A program made the translations under genes and the position numbers. The notes under the pieces are model-generated. The model made no database searches and had not been told where the DNA came from. It saw nothing but the letters and a program-made list of their open reading frames with translations. Shown here piece by piece: positions 1 through 8,591 of a stretch of 64,000 nt of DNA (positions are counted from its first letter, which is position 1; each line of letters opens with the position of its first letter). Origin of the DNA: Microvirga sp052114605 (GTDB lineage: Bacteria; Pseudomonadota; Alphaproteobacteria; Rhizobiales; Beijerinckiaceae); the NCBI RefSeq assembly GCF_052114605.1, contig NZ_JBFRFB010000010.1, positions 1 through 64,000 of the forward strand, written 5' to 3'.

Positions 1-230
1 GTCAGAACGATCGTCTCGATCAGCGAGCGGATCAGTTCCATTGCATCATCCTTGTGTTCAGTGTCTTCGAGCAAGTTCTCCAGTTCTTCGACTTTGCGGC
101 GGTAAACCGCTGCCCGATTTGGATGCACCGAAATGTTGGGTATCGTCGACTCGTATCGCGAGAGCAAATGAAGGAGGCCTTCTCGGTCTCTAGCTCCGTC
201 AGGTTGACCGCTCGGCATAGCCTATCAGCA
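1..230 (-). pseudogene. C-terminal remnant of a large serine recombinase
   Basis: Read leftwards, the codons ending at base 3 encode a stretch beginning HPNRAAVYRRKVEELENLL and ending ELIRSLIETIVL. This is the coiled-coil region near the C-terminus of large serine recombinases (resolvase/invertase superfamily with a recombinase domain). A second frame just upstream (about 160-230) reads NLTELETEKAS, which fits the preceding part of the same coiled coil, so a frameshift near 150-180 is likely. There is no room before the next gene (stop at 303) for the catalytic N-terminal half, so this is a truncated relic whose 3' end lies beyond the left edge. Family assignment is from memory of the motif; I cannot tell which element it came from. 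Confidence 0.6.
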
Positions 231-302
231 GAAAGCCTCAATCCACCTTGGCCTTTTGTCTCGGAACGTGCCCGGACCCTAACAAGGAGCGTCAGGGCAG
301 CA

Positions 303-1313
303 TCATGTATTCTCAAAAATGGCTGCCCCTGCTGCGAATGGATCCGGGTACTTTTCGCGTAAAGCGCGGTCGGTCCGATACTGCAGACGATGTTCATCTG
401 ATATTGCTGAGCCATCCGCGTATATCGAATAAGCCCAATAGCGCTCAGGAAGTCCTATCGGTTTGTTGAGCACCAACAGGTTCTTATACCAGCTTAATAG
501 CTCAAATGTCTCGATCTGCCCCCTGGCATAATTTTCAATTGCCACTTCGCCAGCCCAGTCGATCTTAGTAAAATGAAAAAACTTGAGTGGACTTCCGCCT
601 GCGTAAACAGTGCCATTCTCGTCGATCGATATCGGGCGCTGGCTGAGGTTCCAACTGGCGACATTATAGCCGGGATCGCGCAAAATATGCGCACCAGCGA
701 AGAATGCGGGCACCAAATCACACCATTTCTGATCTGTGAAAAGCCCGTTCGCCACCTCGTCGAAGCAATGGATAGCTAAGCGGCGTGCCCACCACTGGCT
801 AAAGCGCTGGCCCTCAGACGTATTGGCGACGGCGATAAAGCCAAGATTATATATGCCATACTTCAGCGATCCCATTTCGTTGTCAGCAATCGCCGATATA
901 TCGTCGTCCGGACTCAACTGATGCGGCGTGAGAAGAATGTCATGATGGTCAAGGAGACGCGACAGCTCGTCGAGGCTGCCGAACACGGCAATATCCGGGT
1001 CCAGATAGACCACTTTCTCCGCGCCTTGCGCAAAAAGTCGGGATAGCATGGCCCCTTTTACGGCCGTGCAAAGCTCAATAACGTTATGGTCGAAGATAAA
1101 CCGTTGCAGGTCCTCGATATCCAGCTCGGAAATGCGAACCAGATGGTCGATCTGTTCGGCGGAAGTGTCGAAGCGCCAGCCAGAAGGCTCCTGATCTGAA
1201 AGGCAGAGAGTGAGCTCCCACTCCGGATTATAGGTCTTCAGTGTCGCGGCGAGGACCCGTACCCGGTCGAGATAGGCAAAGCTCGCGCTTGTAAAGCAAT
1301 GGACCTTAGGCAA
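303..1313 (-). CDS. glycosyltransferase, GT-A/GT8-like fold (paralogue of the gene at 6499)
   Basis: Protein of 336 residues resembling hypothetical sugar transferases of rhizobial polysaccharide clusters. The N-terminus (VHCFTSASFAYLDRVRVLA) is a nucleotide-sugar-binding start, and YLDPDIAVF near residue 100 carries the acidic D-x-D metal/UDP-sugar motif. A second conserved block, RDPGYNVASWNLS, lies near residue 215. The reading starts with TTG overlapping the TAA of the upstream gene, with GGAGA about 7 bases before it, so it is translationally coupled. It is the last gene of a leftward trio (FkbM methyltransferase, glycosyltransferase, this gene). The gene at 6499 encodes a clear paralogue in the opposite direction. 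Sugar donor and acceptor cannot be predicted; a role in exopolysaccharide or surface-glycan assembly is inferred from context. Confidence 0.75.
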   Translation of the reverse strand: MPKVHCFTSASFAYLDRVRVLAATLKTYNPEWELTLCLSDQEPSGWRFDTSAEQIDHLVRISELDIEDLQRFIFDHNVIELCTAVKGAMLSRLFAQGAEKVVYLDPDIAVFGSLDELSRLLDHHDILLTPHQLSPDDDISAIADNEMGSLKYGIYNLGFIAVANTSEGQRFSQWWARRLAIHCFDEVANGLFTDQKWCDLVPAFFAGAHILRDPGYNVASWNLSQRPISIDENGTVYAGGSPLKFFHFTKIDWAGEVAIENYARGQIETFELLSWYKNLLVLNKPIGLPERYWAYSIYADGSAISDEHRLQYRTDRALREKYPDPFAAGAAIFENT

Positions 1314-2964
1314 GGGCGGTCTCCATCCACGCCGATTGACGCTGGTCGCGTAGCACAGCGTGACGTTTGAGCGACATGTGGGTCGTATTTTGGTGAGGAA
1401 GAATCACACCTTGCTGACGCGGCCTCTTCAGCAACGCCGCAAGCCTATCGCCGGCCGCGAACAGTTCGAACAATTCATCTACATTTTCCAGCACAACGCC
1501 CTGTAGGGGGACATATGCTGCAAGCACTGAAGGCACATTGCCAGCATCTGCATGGGTAATGAGAAACGATCCTGCTGCAAGAACTTCATGCGCCGCATAG
1601 CTGAAGGTCTCAGGCCAGGCAGGCCAGAGGAGAACAGCGTCAATCTCGTTTTCGGCGAGGGCCAGCGTCATGGCATCCCGATCATCCCGATCCGCCCTAA
1701 CATGGATGTGACGACAACGGTTGTCCCCGCTCGGCGTATCCCCCTCGACACCAAGGCGGATGAAGTCGTAGCGTGCATCACCGGAAAAGCGATCCAGCAG
1801 AGCTTGAAAAGTCGTCCAGCCCTTTGCATGTGAATCATGCCCGATGAAGGCGATGCGCAGAGGGCCGCCGACACGCGGCAATACAGGATCCTCGGCTACG
1901 ACAAGCTTGCCTATGGAGACGACGTACGCCCTATTGTGATCCAGGCTGGATCTATCCAGCCAGATACTCAAAGGCGTTTGCGAAGGTGCCAATATCGACG
2001 GCCTAATCTGTTCGAACAAATGCGCGATGCGTTCCAGATGATCCGAACGTTCTCGACCATAGGCGCAAATTCGGCATGCCGTGCTGTCGCGCCCGGGCGC
2101 ATGACAATATTTCCAGTCATTTCGCAGGAGATTATGATTCGAACATAACGCATAGAAATCATGCAGCCAGAAATACGCTTCTGCGTCTGCCACGGAATTG
2201 CAAATCGTCGCCACAACTTCAGGAGACTGTCCCATCAGATGGTGGATGATAAAGTCGATAGCTCTTCCATTTTGCGATAGCTCTATCAGCAGCGTGAGGA
2301 TCTGTGCGGCGTTTGCAGGTCCAAAGATATCCCCGTCGAGACGCACCGAGAAAATATAGTGGTCGAGTTCACGCTCAGGACTCAGCATGGGCAGAGGGCG
2401 GGCGGGAGAAAGATGCAAATACTGCCAGCCAGATGCGGCATAGTCTGTCGCTTCTTCACCCGTTAAGCGCTGAACTCCGCCGATATTTTCAGCGTAGTCA
2501 TCGTGCCCAAAGGAGACGACAAGGCCGCCTGTCTTGTGCTCGCTAATCCTGGCGATGAGGTAATCGATCTCGTCTGGCAGCGGCGCAGTTTGCGGAAAAT
2601 GTACGGCTCGATGATGAGACGGTCGCGCCCTCTCGATGATTGTCCGAACGGCATCATGGGGTCGCTTGGTGATGCGCCCCTCCAGGCGACCTTGCCAAAC
2701 ATAGTGAAGCAAGGGGTTGACTTGCGCCGCAACCACATCCGCATTCCGGAGAAGATAGTATGCGCTATCAAACCATGTATTCGGATTTCGTCCCTCTAAC
2801 CAACCTGTTCTTAGGTAGTGGAGACGCGCATCTATGCCCGATTGCGCGACATCTGGGTTCTTTGCGCAATAGTAAGCCTCATCGAAGTCGTCACCAATTG
2901 CGACCCAGCGGATATACTCATGGTCTTCAAGCAGATTCTTCATCAGGCCGCTCTTGTCGCTCAT
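1306..2964 (-). CDS. large glycosyltransferase with N-terminal repeat region (paralogue of the gene at 4935)
   Basis: Protein of 552 residues. Residues about 25-100 contain two copies of a motif with the pattern F-D-x-x-Y-Y-L-x-x-N-x-D-V followed by L-H-Y-x-x-x-G-x-x-E-G-R, a module often found in front of rhizobial glycosyltransferases. The remainder has the two-lobed look of a GT-B enzyme: SFGHDDYAENIGGVQRL near 155, a cysteine cluster (CHAPGRDSTACRICAYGRER) near 290-310, and a C-terminal sugar-nucleotide lobe with LRIAFIGHDSHAKGW and DAVLLWPAWPETFSYAAHE. The ATG overlaps the stop of the FkbM gene (ATGA) and follows a strong GGGAGG ribosome site. The middle and C-terminal blocks recur in the oppositely oriented gene at 4935. 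Likely a cytoplasmic enzyme of cell-surface polysaccharide synthesis; specificity unknown. Confidence 0.75.
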   Translation of the reverse strand: MSDKSGLMKNLLEDHEYIRWVAIGDDFDEAYYCAKNPDVAQSGIDARLHYLRTGWLEGRNPNTWFDSAYYLLRNADVVAAQVNPLLHYVWQGRLEGRITKRPHDAVRTIIERARPSHHRAVHFPQTAPLPDEIDYLIARISEHKTGGLVVSFGHDDYAENIGGVQRLTGEEATDYAASGWQYLHLSPARPLPMLSPERELDHYIFSVRLDGDIFGPANAAQILTLLIELSQNGRAIDFIIHHLMGQSPEVVATICNSVADAEAYFWLHDFYALCSNHNLLRNDWKYCHAPGRDSTACRICAYGRERSDHLERIAHLFEQIRPSILAPSQTPLSIWLDRSSLDHNRAYVVSIGKLVVAEDPVLPRVGGPLRIAFIGHDSHAKGWTTFQALLDRFSGDARYDFIRLGVEGDTPSGDNRCRHIHVRADRDDRDAMTLALAENEIDAVLLWPAWPETFSYAAHEVLAAGSFLITHADAGNVPSVLAAYVPLQGVVLENVDELFELFAAGDRLAALLKRPRQQGVILPHQNTTHMSLKRHAVLRDQRQSAWMETALA

Positions 2965-4538
2965 GACCTCCCTCCCTTTCTGAGAAGTCGGCGAAGGCGG
3001 TTCACGTGCGTCCGAAGCAGTCTCTGATACAAAGATGAATTGCGAATTCTCCTGCGAAGCGTGTTGGCCGCAGATTCGGAATTCAAAGGAGCCTGAGCAT
3101 CGGGGACAGGCGTACCATCGTCGTTGACCTGATCAAGGGCCGCGTTTTGCGCCTCCAAGGCGGAAAGAGCGTCTTGCAGGGTCTGTTGTGCGGCGCGCAG
3201 TTCGTCTCTTTCACGTCCTAGTACCCGGGTTGACTGCAACATGCGTGCCTGTGCCCGGGCAGCCGATTCCTCAGCGCTCTTTACCCGTGCAGTGGCTATG
3301 TCCAATTGAAATAGCCTTTCGCTCGCCACATCACGAATTTGCGACAGTTGAGCGGACTGGGCATCAAAGGCTTCTTGACCATGCCGAATATTTTCGTTGA
3401 GAGCGGCGATCTGCTCGGTCAGTGAACGCAATTCAGATTGCAGTGCTGCCACCTCCAGACCGCGAGCTTCGGCCTGGCGATAGAACTGTTCAGATGTCTG
3501 GCACTCTTTATCAAGAGCCTCCTGCTGCCTTTGCAGCTGCGCCTTGAGATCGTGCAGTTGGTTGGCAATGGCGCTACCGTCCTGCCATTGCGGGGCAGGC
3601 GCATCATTCGAGAGAAAGCTTGCAAAGTCCTGGCCGAGCATCTCTCTGCTGGCCAGTCGGGCAACCTCACGTGCGGATTTAGCTTCCCATTCCGCTTTGC
3701 CCCATCGTGGCGTGCGCCACATTGCGGCGCGCAAGTCTTCAACAGAGTTGATACGGAACAAGAGGCACTGATGTGCCTCAAGGATTGAATCCAATTTTGG
3801 ATTTAGTTCTTTTCCTGCCAGTAGCCCAGATTCATGGGCAAAGGGGAAAATAGGATCGGGATCGTTACGCAGATTATTGGGATTATACGAAGGGAAAGCA
3901 AAGTAATATACTTCCAGACCTAACTCCAACAGAAGCTCAGCGAGCTGGAGTGAGGCAGGGGTTTCATTGCACTCCAGCCATAGCTTGCAAGCGCCACTGC
4001 GGAAGAAGTCGGCGTCCGACTGGATCAGCTCACGCTCCATGCCCTCGACATCGAGCTTGATCAGATCAAAAGGGCCGTAAAGATCCCGCAGTTCCTTAAG
4101 AGAGATGGTCGATTCCGGCATTTCACCAAACGGTTGCCCTTGGGCATTCTCGGCGAAGGAAAGTGAGCCAAAGTTCCCTTCAGACATGAAGCCCGACATG
4201 GGACGAGTAGCAGTCGGCACGACCAAAGCCGATACGACTTGCGACGGGTGGCGCTTAAGTCGTCTAATATTGTCCCTCAGGTAGGGAAAAATCTGCGGAT
4301 TCGCCTCTACGTAGCATGTGTTCGCCAAGATTTGGTGTATGCCGACGCCCAAGCCGAATGTACCTAAATAGGCTCCGACATCTAGCAGACGAGATCCCTG
4401 ATCAAGAAGTGAAGCAACGAATACAGCTTCATCCCATGCCCATTCGCCATATTTATTGATAAATTTTCCAATAAGGTCGCCCTCTACATCAGGGACGTCA
4501 ATTTTCCCATATCGAGAGTCTACTAAATATATATCCAT
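2961..4538 (-). CDS. FkbM-family methyltransferase with long coiled-coil tail
   Basis: Protein of 525 residues. The first ~210 residues are an FkbM-type SAM-dependent methyltransferase: LLDVGAYLGTFGLG is the glycine-rich SAM loop, CYVEANPQIFPYLRDNI the ribose-binding acidic strand, and DLIKLDVEGMERELI the signature E-G-x-E segment. After a linker (to about 330) residues ~330-470 are rich in A, E, Q, L and R with heptad spacing, predicting a long coiled coil, and the tail is basic (LRRRIRNSSLYQRLLR). Such tails are seen on O-methyltransferases of glycan loci, where they may set chain length by a molecular-ruler mechanism; that role here is inference. First gene of the leftward trio; its stop overlaps the next start. 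Confidence 0.75.
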   Translation of the reverse strand: MDIYLVDSRYGKIDVPDVEGDLIGKFINKYGEWAWDEAVFVASLLDQGSRLLDVGAYLGTFGLGVGIHQILANTCYVEANPQIFPYLRDNIRRLKRHPSQVVSALVVPTATRPMSGFMSEGNFGSLSFAENAQGQPFGEMPESTISLKELRDLYGPFDLIKLDVEGMERELIQSDADFFRSGACKLWLECNETPASLQLAELLLELGLEVYYFAFPSYNPNNLRNDPDPIFPFAHESGLLAGKELNPKLDSILEAHQCLLFRINSVEDLRAAMWRTPRWGKAEWEAKSAREVARLASREMLGQDFASFLSNDAPAPQWQDGSAIANQLHDLKAQLQRQQEALDKECQTSEQFYRQAEARGLEVAALQSELRSLTEQIAALNENIRHGQEAFDAQSAQLSQIRDVASERLFQLDIATARVKSAEESAARAQARMLQSTRVLGRERDELRAAQQTLQDALSALEAQNAALDQVNDDGTPVPDAQAPLNSESAANTLRRRIRNSSLYQRLLRTHVNRLRRLLRKGGRS

Positions 4539-4934
4539 TATAGGCGCTTACCCCATGATGCGTCGCAGGACTGGCTATCCTTTGCTATCAGTGCGCTCGG
4601 CGGCGTTAAGGCAGCCCAAGGCCTCCGGTAAAGCAGTTTGGGACGGCCAGCAAGTTACAATATTGCGCAATGAAGATTGGTTCTCCATGCGGCGCCGGCG
4701 CGGAGTATGATCCGTCTCTTCCGGGCCGGTCAATCGAGTGGCAAGACCTTGAGAACAATGAATGAATGGAATGGCACCCTGGAATTTTTCCCCACTATCA
4801 AAGCAATAGTATAAACTCGTCCCGACATTTTTTAGAACGTTATTTAGTATAGACTTCTGCCGATATTTCTGCGAACGACTGACGCTTAGCGGTTCGCGCA
4901 GCGGACTCTCTTGGCGCTCCGAGTTGTTACTGAC
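4539..4934. other. divergent intergenic region between the two glycan operons
   Basis: About 400 bases separate the FkbM gene (leftward) from the glycosyltransferase gene at 4935 (rightward). The half nearer 4935 (about 4770-4870) is markedly AT-rich, with T-runs and A/T-rich hexamers, and is the obvious place for promoters. No clear ribosome site, operator palindrome or RNA structure was recognised, and no short ORF in it looks real. Confidence 0.4.
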
Positions 4935-6497
4935 ATGTCTGATTTGGGGATCGAAACGAAAGATCGACGAGCAGAGTCGATCGGTCAGCGTCTAATCTTC
5001 CACCGAAGTGGCACTCTGCGCAACTGGGTGAAGCCGCTAGTCTTCGGCGTCGATGGAAAGGCTAGGTCGCTCGCGCGGCGCATCGTTTTCCGGGCAGATG
5101 GCAAGGTTCGATCCGCCTTTGCGGTTTGGACAGACTTGTACGCGGCTCAGTTGAGACGCACGCAGCTTGCCCCGGCGATGTCGCCCCTTTTGACCCTGCC
5201 GCCGGACCTCGAAACCCTTTCACAACGATACCAAGAGCCCGCCATTGGAGCGACGCTCGCGAGCTCTGATGAGATTGCCAGGATTATCGAGACTGGAGCA
5301 GAAGCCGGTTCTCGCCGACTTCTACTGGCAATAACTCATGACAATTATCGTGTTAGCATTGGGGGTATTCAGACCTGCCTTTCAAGGGAGGAGCAATGCT
5401 GTCACGCGTCCGATGTGGACTATCTGGTCGCGTTTCCGCGCCAGCCAGGGCTCAGGTTGGCTGATACGGAAAGTGATCCCATCCTTGGCCTCATCTTGAA
5501 CGGGCGCTTGATCTGCTATTGCAGGTCAAGCGCATTGACAGCGACCATGGGTGCTCTGCATTCGTCGCGCTGGCTCATTGATGTCACGATTCACCAACTA
5601 CTGGGCCATCGGATCGAAAGTGTAGCTGAATTAATCTCTGCCAGTGGCTTGGATTCTTGCTGGTTTTGGGTGCACGACTTCTTCAGTATTTGCCCCAATT
5701 ATATCTTGCGCCGGAATAACAGGGAGTTTTGCGGCGCGCCAGATATTAGCTCGGATTCCTGTCTCATATGCGTCTATGGGAAAGATCGCGCGGACCACAT
5801 GCGGCGAATGAAGGCCTTCTTCGATCAATTCGAGATCCACGTGATTGCGCCATCGCAATCAGCGCTCACTTTTTGGCTCGCTCGCTCAGGCCTCCGGTCA
5901 TCGAGAATGCATGTCAATCCGCATATTGAATTGGCGTGGCGCCTACGTCCTGTCCCGCGAGCAGTTGATGATGATGCACCGATAAGAGTCGCTTTTGTTG
6001 GACTGCCCGTCGAGCAGAAGGGCTGGCTGGCATTTGAACGATTGGCTACAAGTAGCGATAGCGAAATTGGCCGTTACGAATTTCTCGTTCTTGGTGAGCG
6101 AGGCAACTATAGGGCACCTGAATTGCAGAAGATAAGGCATGTCGAGGTGCGTGTAACGCCGGAACATCCTCTTGCCATGTCGCAGGCTTTGGAAGCGCAT
6201 GGCATTGACCTGATCGTGCAGTGGCCTACTACCCAGGAAACATTCTCCTTGGCGACATATGAGGGACTCGAGAGCGGCGCCTACGTCGTGACGCATCGCT
6301 CCTCCGGAAACGTCGCCGCAGCGATTGGCGAGTGTGGACGGGGAGTCATCCTCTCCGATGAAGCGGAACTGCTCACGTTCTTCGCAACGGGAGGAGCTAT
6401 GACCCTGGGCCGCAAAGCGCGCGCGGAAAGAGCGGCCTGCGCGGCCACGCGGCGCATGAGCAGCATGACGCTCACATATCTTGCGCTGGACGCTTGA
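4935..6497 (+). CDS. large glycosyltransferase (paralogue of the gene ending at 1306)
   Basis: About 520 residues from the ATG at 4935; an in-frame TTG at 4911 is an alternative start and neither has a strong ribosome site. The first ~70 residues hold three degenerate copies of a short motif (LIFHRSGTLRNW, LVFGVDGKARSL, IVFRADGKVRSA). The body matches the oppositely oriented gene at 1306-2964: LAITHDNYRVSIGGIQ, then IHQLLGH, WVHDFFSICPNYILRRN, the cysteine block SSDSCLICVYGKDRADH, and a C-terminal lobe with IRVAFVGLPVEQKGW and LIVQWPTTQETFSLATYE. These are GT-B-like features. It is followed after one base by a second transferase. Function in surface-glycan assembly is inferred; substrate unknown. 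Confidence 0.7.
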   Translation: MSDLGIETKDRRAESIGQRLIFHRSGTLRNWVKPLVFGVDGKARSLARRIVFRADGKVRSAFAVWTDLYAAQLRRTQLAPAMSPLLTLPPDLETLSQRYQEPAIGATLASSDEIARIIETGAEAGSRRLLLAITHDNYRVSIGGIQTCLSREEQCCHASDVDYLVAFPRQPGLRLADTESDPILGLILNGRLICYCRSSALTATMGALHSSRWLIDVTIHQLLGHRIESVAELISASGLDSCWFWVHDFFSICPNYILRRNNREFCGAPDISSDSCLICVYGKDRADHMRRMKAFFDQFEIHVIAPSQSALTFWLARSGLRSSRMHVNPHIELAWRLRPVPRAVDDDAPIRVAFVGLPVEQKGWLAFERLATSSDSEIGRYEFLVLGERGNYRAPELQKIRHVEVRVTPEHPLAMSQALEAHGIDLIVQWPTTQETFSLATYEGLESGAYVVTHRSSGNVAAAIGECGRGVILSDEAELLTFFATGGAMTLGRKARAERAACAATRRMSSMTLTYLALDA

Positions 6498-6498
6498 A

Positions 6499-7533
6499 AT
6501 GAAGGTTCATGCGTTTACGAGCTTTAGCTATGCTTATCTGGATCGCGCGCGAGTACTGGCTCACTCGATTCGCCGTGTCCATCCAGAGTGGACATTGTGG
6601 GCGATCCTCGTTGACCAAAGTCCGCCGGATCTCCTGATTGATTGGCGGCAAGAATGCTTCGATCATGTCATTCGCGTTGATGAACTCTTGGGCGCCGAGA
6701 CGGAAAGGTGGATCTTTGGTCTCGATGTCGTTGAGGCTTGCACTGCTATCAAAGGCCGGGCCTTGGACTTTATCCTCCGGCAGCCGGATGTTGATCAAGT
6801 TCTCTATTTCGATCCAGACATCGCCGTGTTCAGCAGAATGGATGAGGCAGTCGATCGCCTTGCGTCGCATTCGATCATTCTCACCCCTCATCAAGTCGAC
6901 CCTGAAGCTCGCGCCGATCATCAAGCGATTTTAGACAATGAAGTCGGCTCACTACTGCACGGAGTATTCAATCTTGGTTTCATCGGAGTATCGAACAGTG
7001 AGGAGGGTCGTCGATTTGCGTCATGGTGGCGTGATCGCCTTGATGACTGGTGTCATGAACGTCACGACATTGGCCTTTTCGTTGACCAAAAGTGGTGCAA
7101 CCTCATCCCTTGCTTTTTTGACAATTTCTCTGTCTTGCGTGATCCAGGGTATAATGTCGCCAGTTGGAATTTGAGCAAACGCCATATCTCGATCGATGAA
7201 GCAGGATACTTAAATGCCAACGGCTCTTCACTGAAGTTCTATCATTTCACAAAGTACGGCCCTGTCGGCGCCCTCATGACAGAGCGCTACGCCTCAGCAA
7301 ACAGCGCGGTTCAAGACCTCTGGTGGTGGTATGGGCGCGCTTTGGCGAGCGAGTCTCTTCCAATTCCCTTGAAGGGATGGTGGTACTATGGCCAGTATGC
7401 TGATGGTTCTAAGATTCCAAAATCCGCCCGCGAGCTTTACCGCAGTCGACCCGATCTACAACTCGCTTTTCCCCGGCCTTTCGAAGTAGGCGAAGGATCG
7501 TTCCACGACTCCGATAAGCGGTTTCTCAAATAG
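6499..7533 (+). CDS. glycosyltransferase, GT-A/GT8-like fold (paralogue of the gene at 303-1313)
   Basis: Protein of 344 residues from the ATG at 6499, one base after the upstream stop, matching the N-terminus of its paralogue (KVHAFTSFSYAYLDRARVLA). VLYFDPDIAVFSRMDEA carries the D-x-D acidic motif, followed by ILTPHQVDPEA, GVFNLGFIGV, LFVDQKWCN and RDPGYNVASWNLSKRHIS, all shared in order with the protein at 303-1313. An earlier in-frame TTG at 6481 would overlap the upstream gene and adds nothing conserved. Forms a two-gene rightward operon with the gene at 4935. Catalysis of one sugar transfer step is likely; donor and acceptor unknown. Confidence 0.75.
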   Translation: MKVHAFTSFSYAYLDRARVLAHSIRRVHPEWTLWAILVDQSPPDLLIDWRQECFDHVIRVDELLGAETERWIFGLDVVEACTAIKGRALDFILRQPDVDQVLYFDPDIAVFSRMDEAVDRLASHSIILTPHQVDPEARADHQAILDNEVGSLLHGVFNLGFIGVSNSEEGRRFASWWRDRLDDWCHERHDIGLFVDQKWCNLIPCFFDNFSVLRDPGYNVASWNLSKRHISIDEAGYLNANGSSLKFYHFTKYGPVGALMTERYASANSAVQDLWWWYGRALASESLPIPLKGWWYYGQYADGSKIPKSARELYRSRPDLQLAFPRPFEVGEGSFHDSDKRFLK

Positions 7534-7559
7534 ATGCTAACTGTTTGCCGCTTTAGATG

Positions 7560-7835
7560 CGCGAGACAATCTGCGCGACGCCGTCGCAGTTCTGGGTGAA
7601 GGACCATCGAGATCGTCAAGCCCTCGGAAGCGATCAAAGGGTTTGCGGTGCTCTAGCGGCACTGGGTTGTGGAGCGAACCTTGGCTTGGCTTGGACACTG
7701 TGGGCACCTAGCCAAGCGCTTCGAAGCCTCCATTGAAAGCGCGGCGACCTGGATCCTCATCGCCCATATCCAGGCGCTGACCAGACCGCTCGCAAGACTC
7801 TGAAAGATTGCAGGACTTTTGTGAGTCAGCCTCTT
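7560..7835 (+). mobile_element. IS5-family transposase C-terminal remnant (broken)
   Basis: From 7606 the plus strand reads IEIVKPSEAIKGFAVL, then an in-frame TAG at 7654-7656, then RHWVVERTLAWLGHC and WILIAHIQALTRPLARL to a TGA at 7801-7803. This is the C-terminal signature of IS5/IS427-type DDE transposases; the WVVERT segment holds the catalytic glutamate. Upstream codons (7560-7600, RDAVAVLGEG) fit the same protein in another frame, so a frameshift is also present. The stretch just after the stop (about 7812-7835, GACTTTTGTGAGTCAGCCTC) has the look of an IS terminal repeat. The N-terminal two thirds and the left end are gone, so the element is dead. Confidence 0.75.
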
Positions 7836-8591
7836 AGATTGCGTCAGCCGACCAAGCTAGTACCTTAAGGAAGGTCTCGCACTGCCGGCTGCAAGCGAGC
7901 GGACGCACGAGAAGAGATAACAAAATTTTTGGACCGTGCCGCAAATGCGCGCTCATGAAAGTCCTGCTAGCTATCCCAGTTTGACGTTAAGGCTGCGGAA
8001 CCTGGAGGTCCTGTTGCAGACAAGCTCACAAAACGTAATACACTATACCATCAAACTGTCGGTGGTTTCATGTCCCCGCAACCAAACACAAAAAAGCCCT
8101 CGTGAGCCATCTGGTCCAAGGGCTTCGTCGTATCCGCACACACGCAATCCAACAGAAGATGACACCCCAGCTGGCACCCGTTGAGCAAAGCGTGACAGGG
8201 CGCCCCAAATCCCCTGCCCTCTTCTCGACTAGGCCACGTTCGCAACGGCGAAATACAAAAAGCCTTGCGGCTGCGGGTTTCAGGGCGATTTCCCGTTGGC
8301 GGCGACAGCCCCAGGACGTGTGGAGACTCGCTAAGCCGGTCGCTCCAGTAGGGATTCGGATGATCCAAAAAGCCTAAAATGGTCCGAGGGGCGCATATTT
8401 CCACAGACCCAACTTAAAATAAGGCTAGCTTCGTCGACATCTCGATCCGTCCGAACGCCGGCTTTTTCATTGTAATTTGCCAGAAACGGTAATCTGTCAG
8501 AAACGGCCCTCCCCGATTATCAGGATCGTGATCGAGTTCATCGCCGGGCTGTGACAAAGAGGGGCTTCGGCTATCCAGGCTGCCTGAACGA
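7836..8591. other. gene-free stretch between IS remnant and histidine-kinase gene
   Basis: Short ORFs occur on both strands but none has a recognisable product, a ribosome site or a credible start. The region holds a terminator-like hairpin read leftwards (8088-8125). Just left of it (about 8058-8083) is a segment resembling the T-arm and acceptor end of a tRNA (GTCGGTGGTTT and CCCCGCAACCA), but its stems do not pair. A short direct repeat CAGAAACGG occurs at 8481-8489 and 8498-8506. It reads as inter-island debris. Confidence 0.4.
8088..8125 (-). terminator. Rho-independent terminator-like hairpin (leftward)
   Basis: On the minus strand AAGCCCT and AGGGCTT form a 7-bp inverted repeat (plus-strand arms 8119-8125 and 8094-8100), followed at once by a run of six T (8095-8090). 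This is the standard layout of an intrinsic terminator for leftward transcription, which could end transcripts of the kinase/KaiC-like operon some 460 bases past its last stop. The loop is long (18 bases), so efficiency is uncertain. Confidence 0.45.

Noticed and set aside
8258..8285. Second possible leftward terminator (AGCC-GCAA-GGCT then T-run)
   Set aside because: The stem is only four base pairs, too weak to claim.
8051..8404. Overlapping open frames on both strands (91 and 117 codons)
   Set aside because: No start context, no family resemblance, and they run through a terminator-like hairpin; treated as non-coding.
8481..8506. Direct repeat CAGAAACGG x2
   Set aside because: Two copies of nine bases, 17 bases apart, are not enough to call an iteron, binding-site array or CRISPR.
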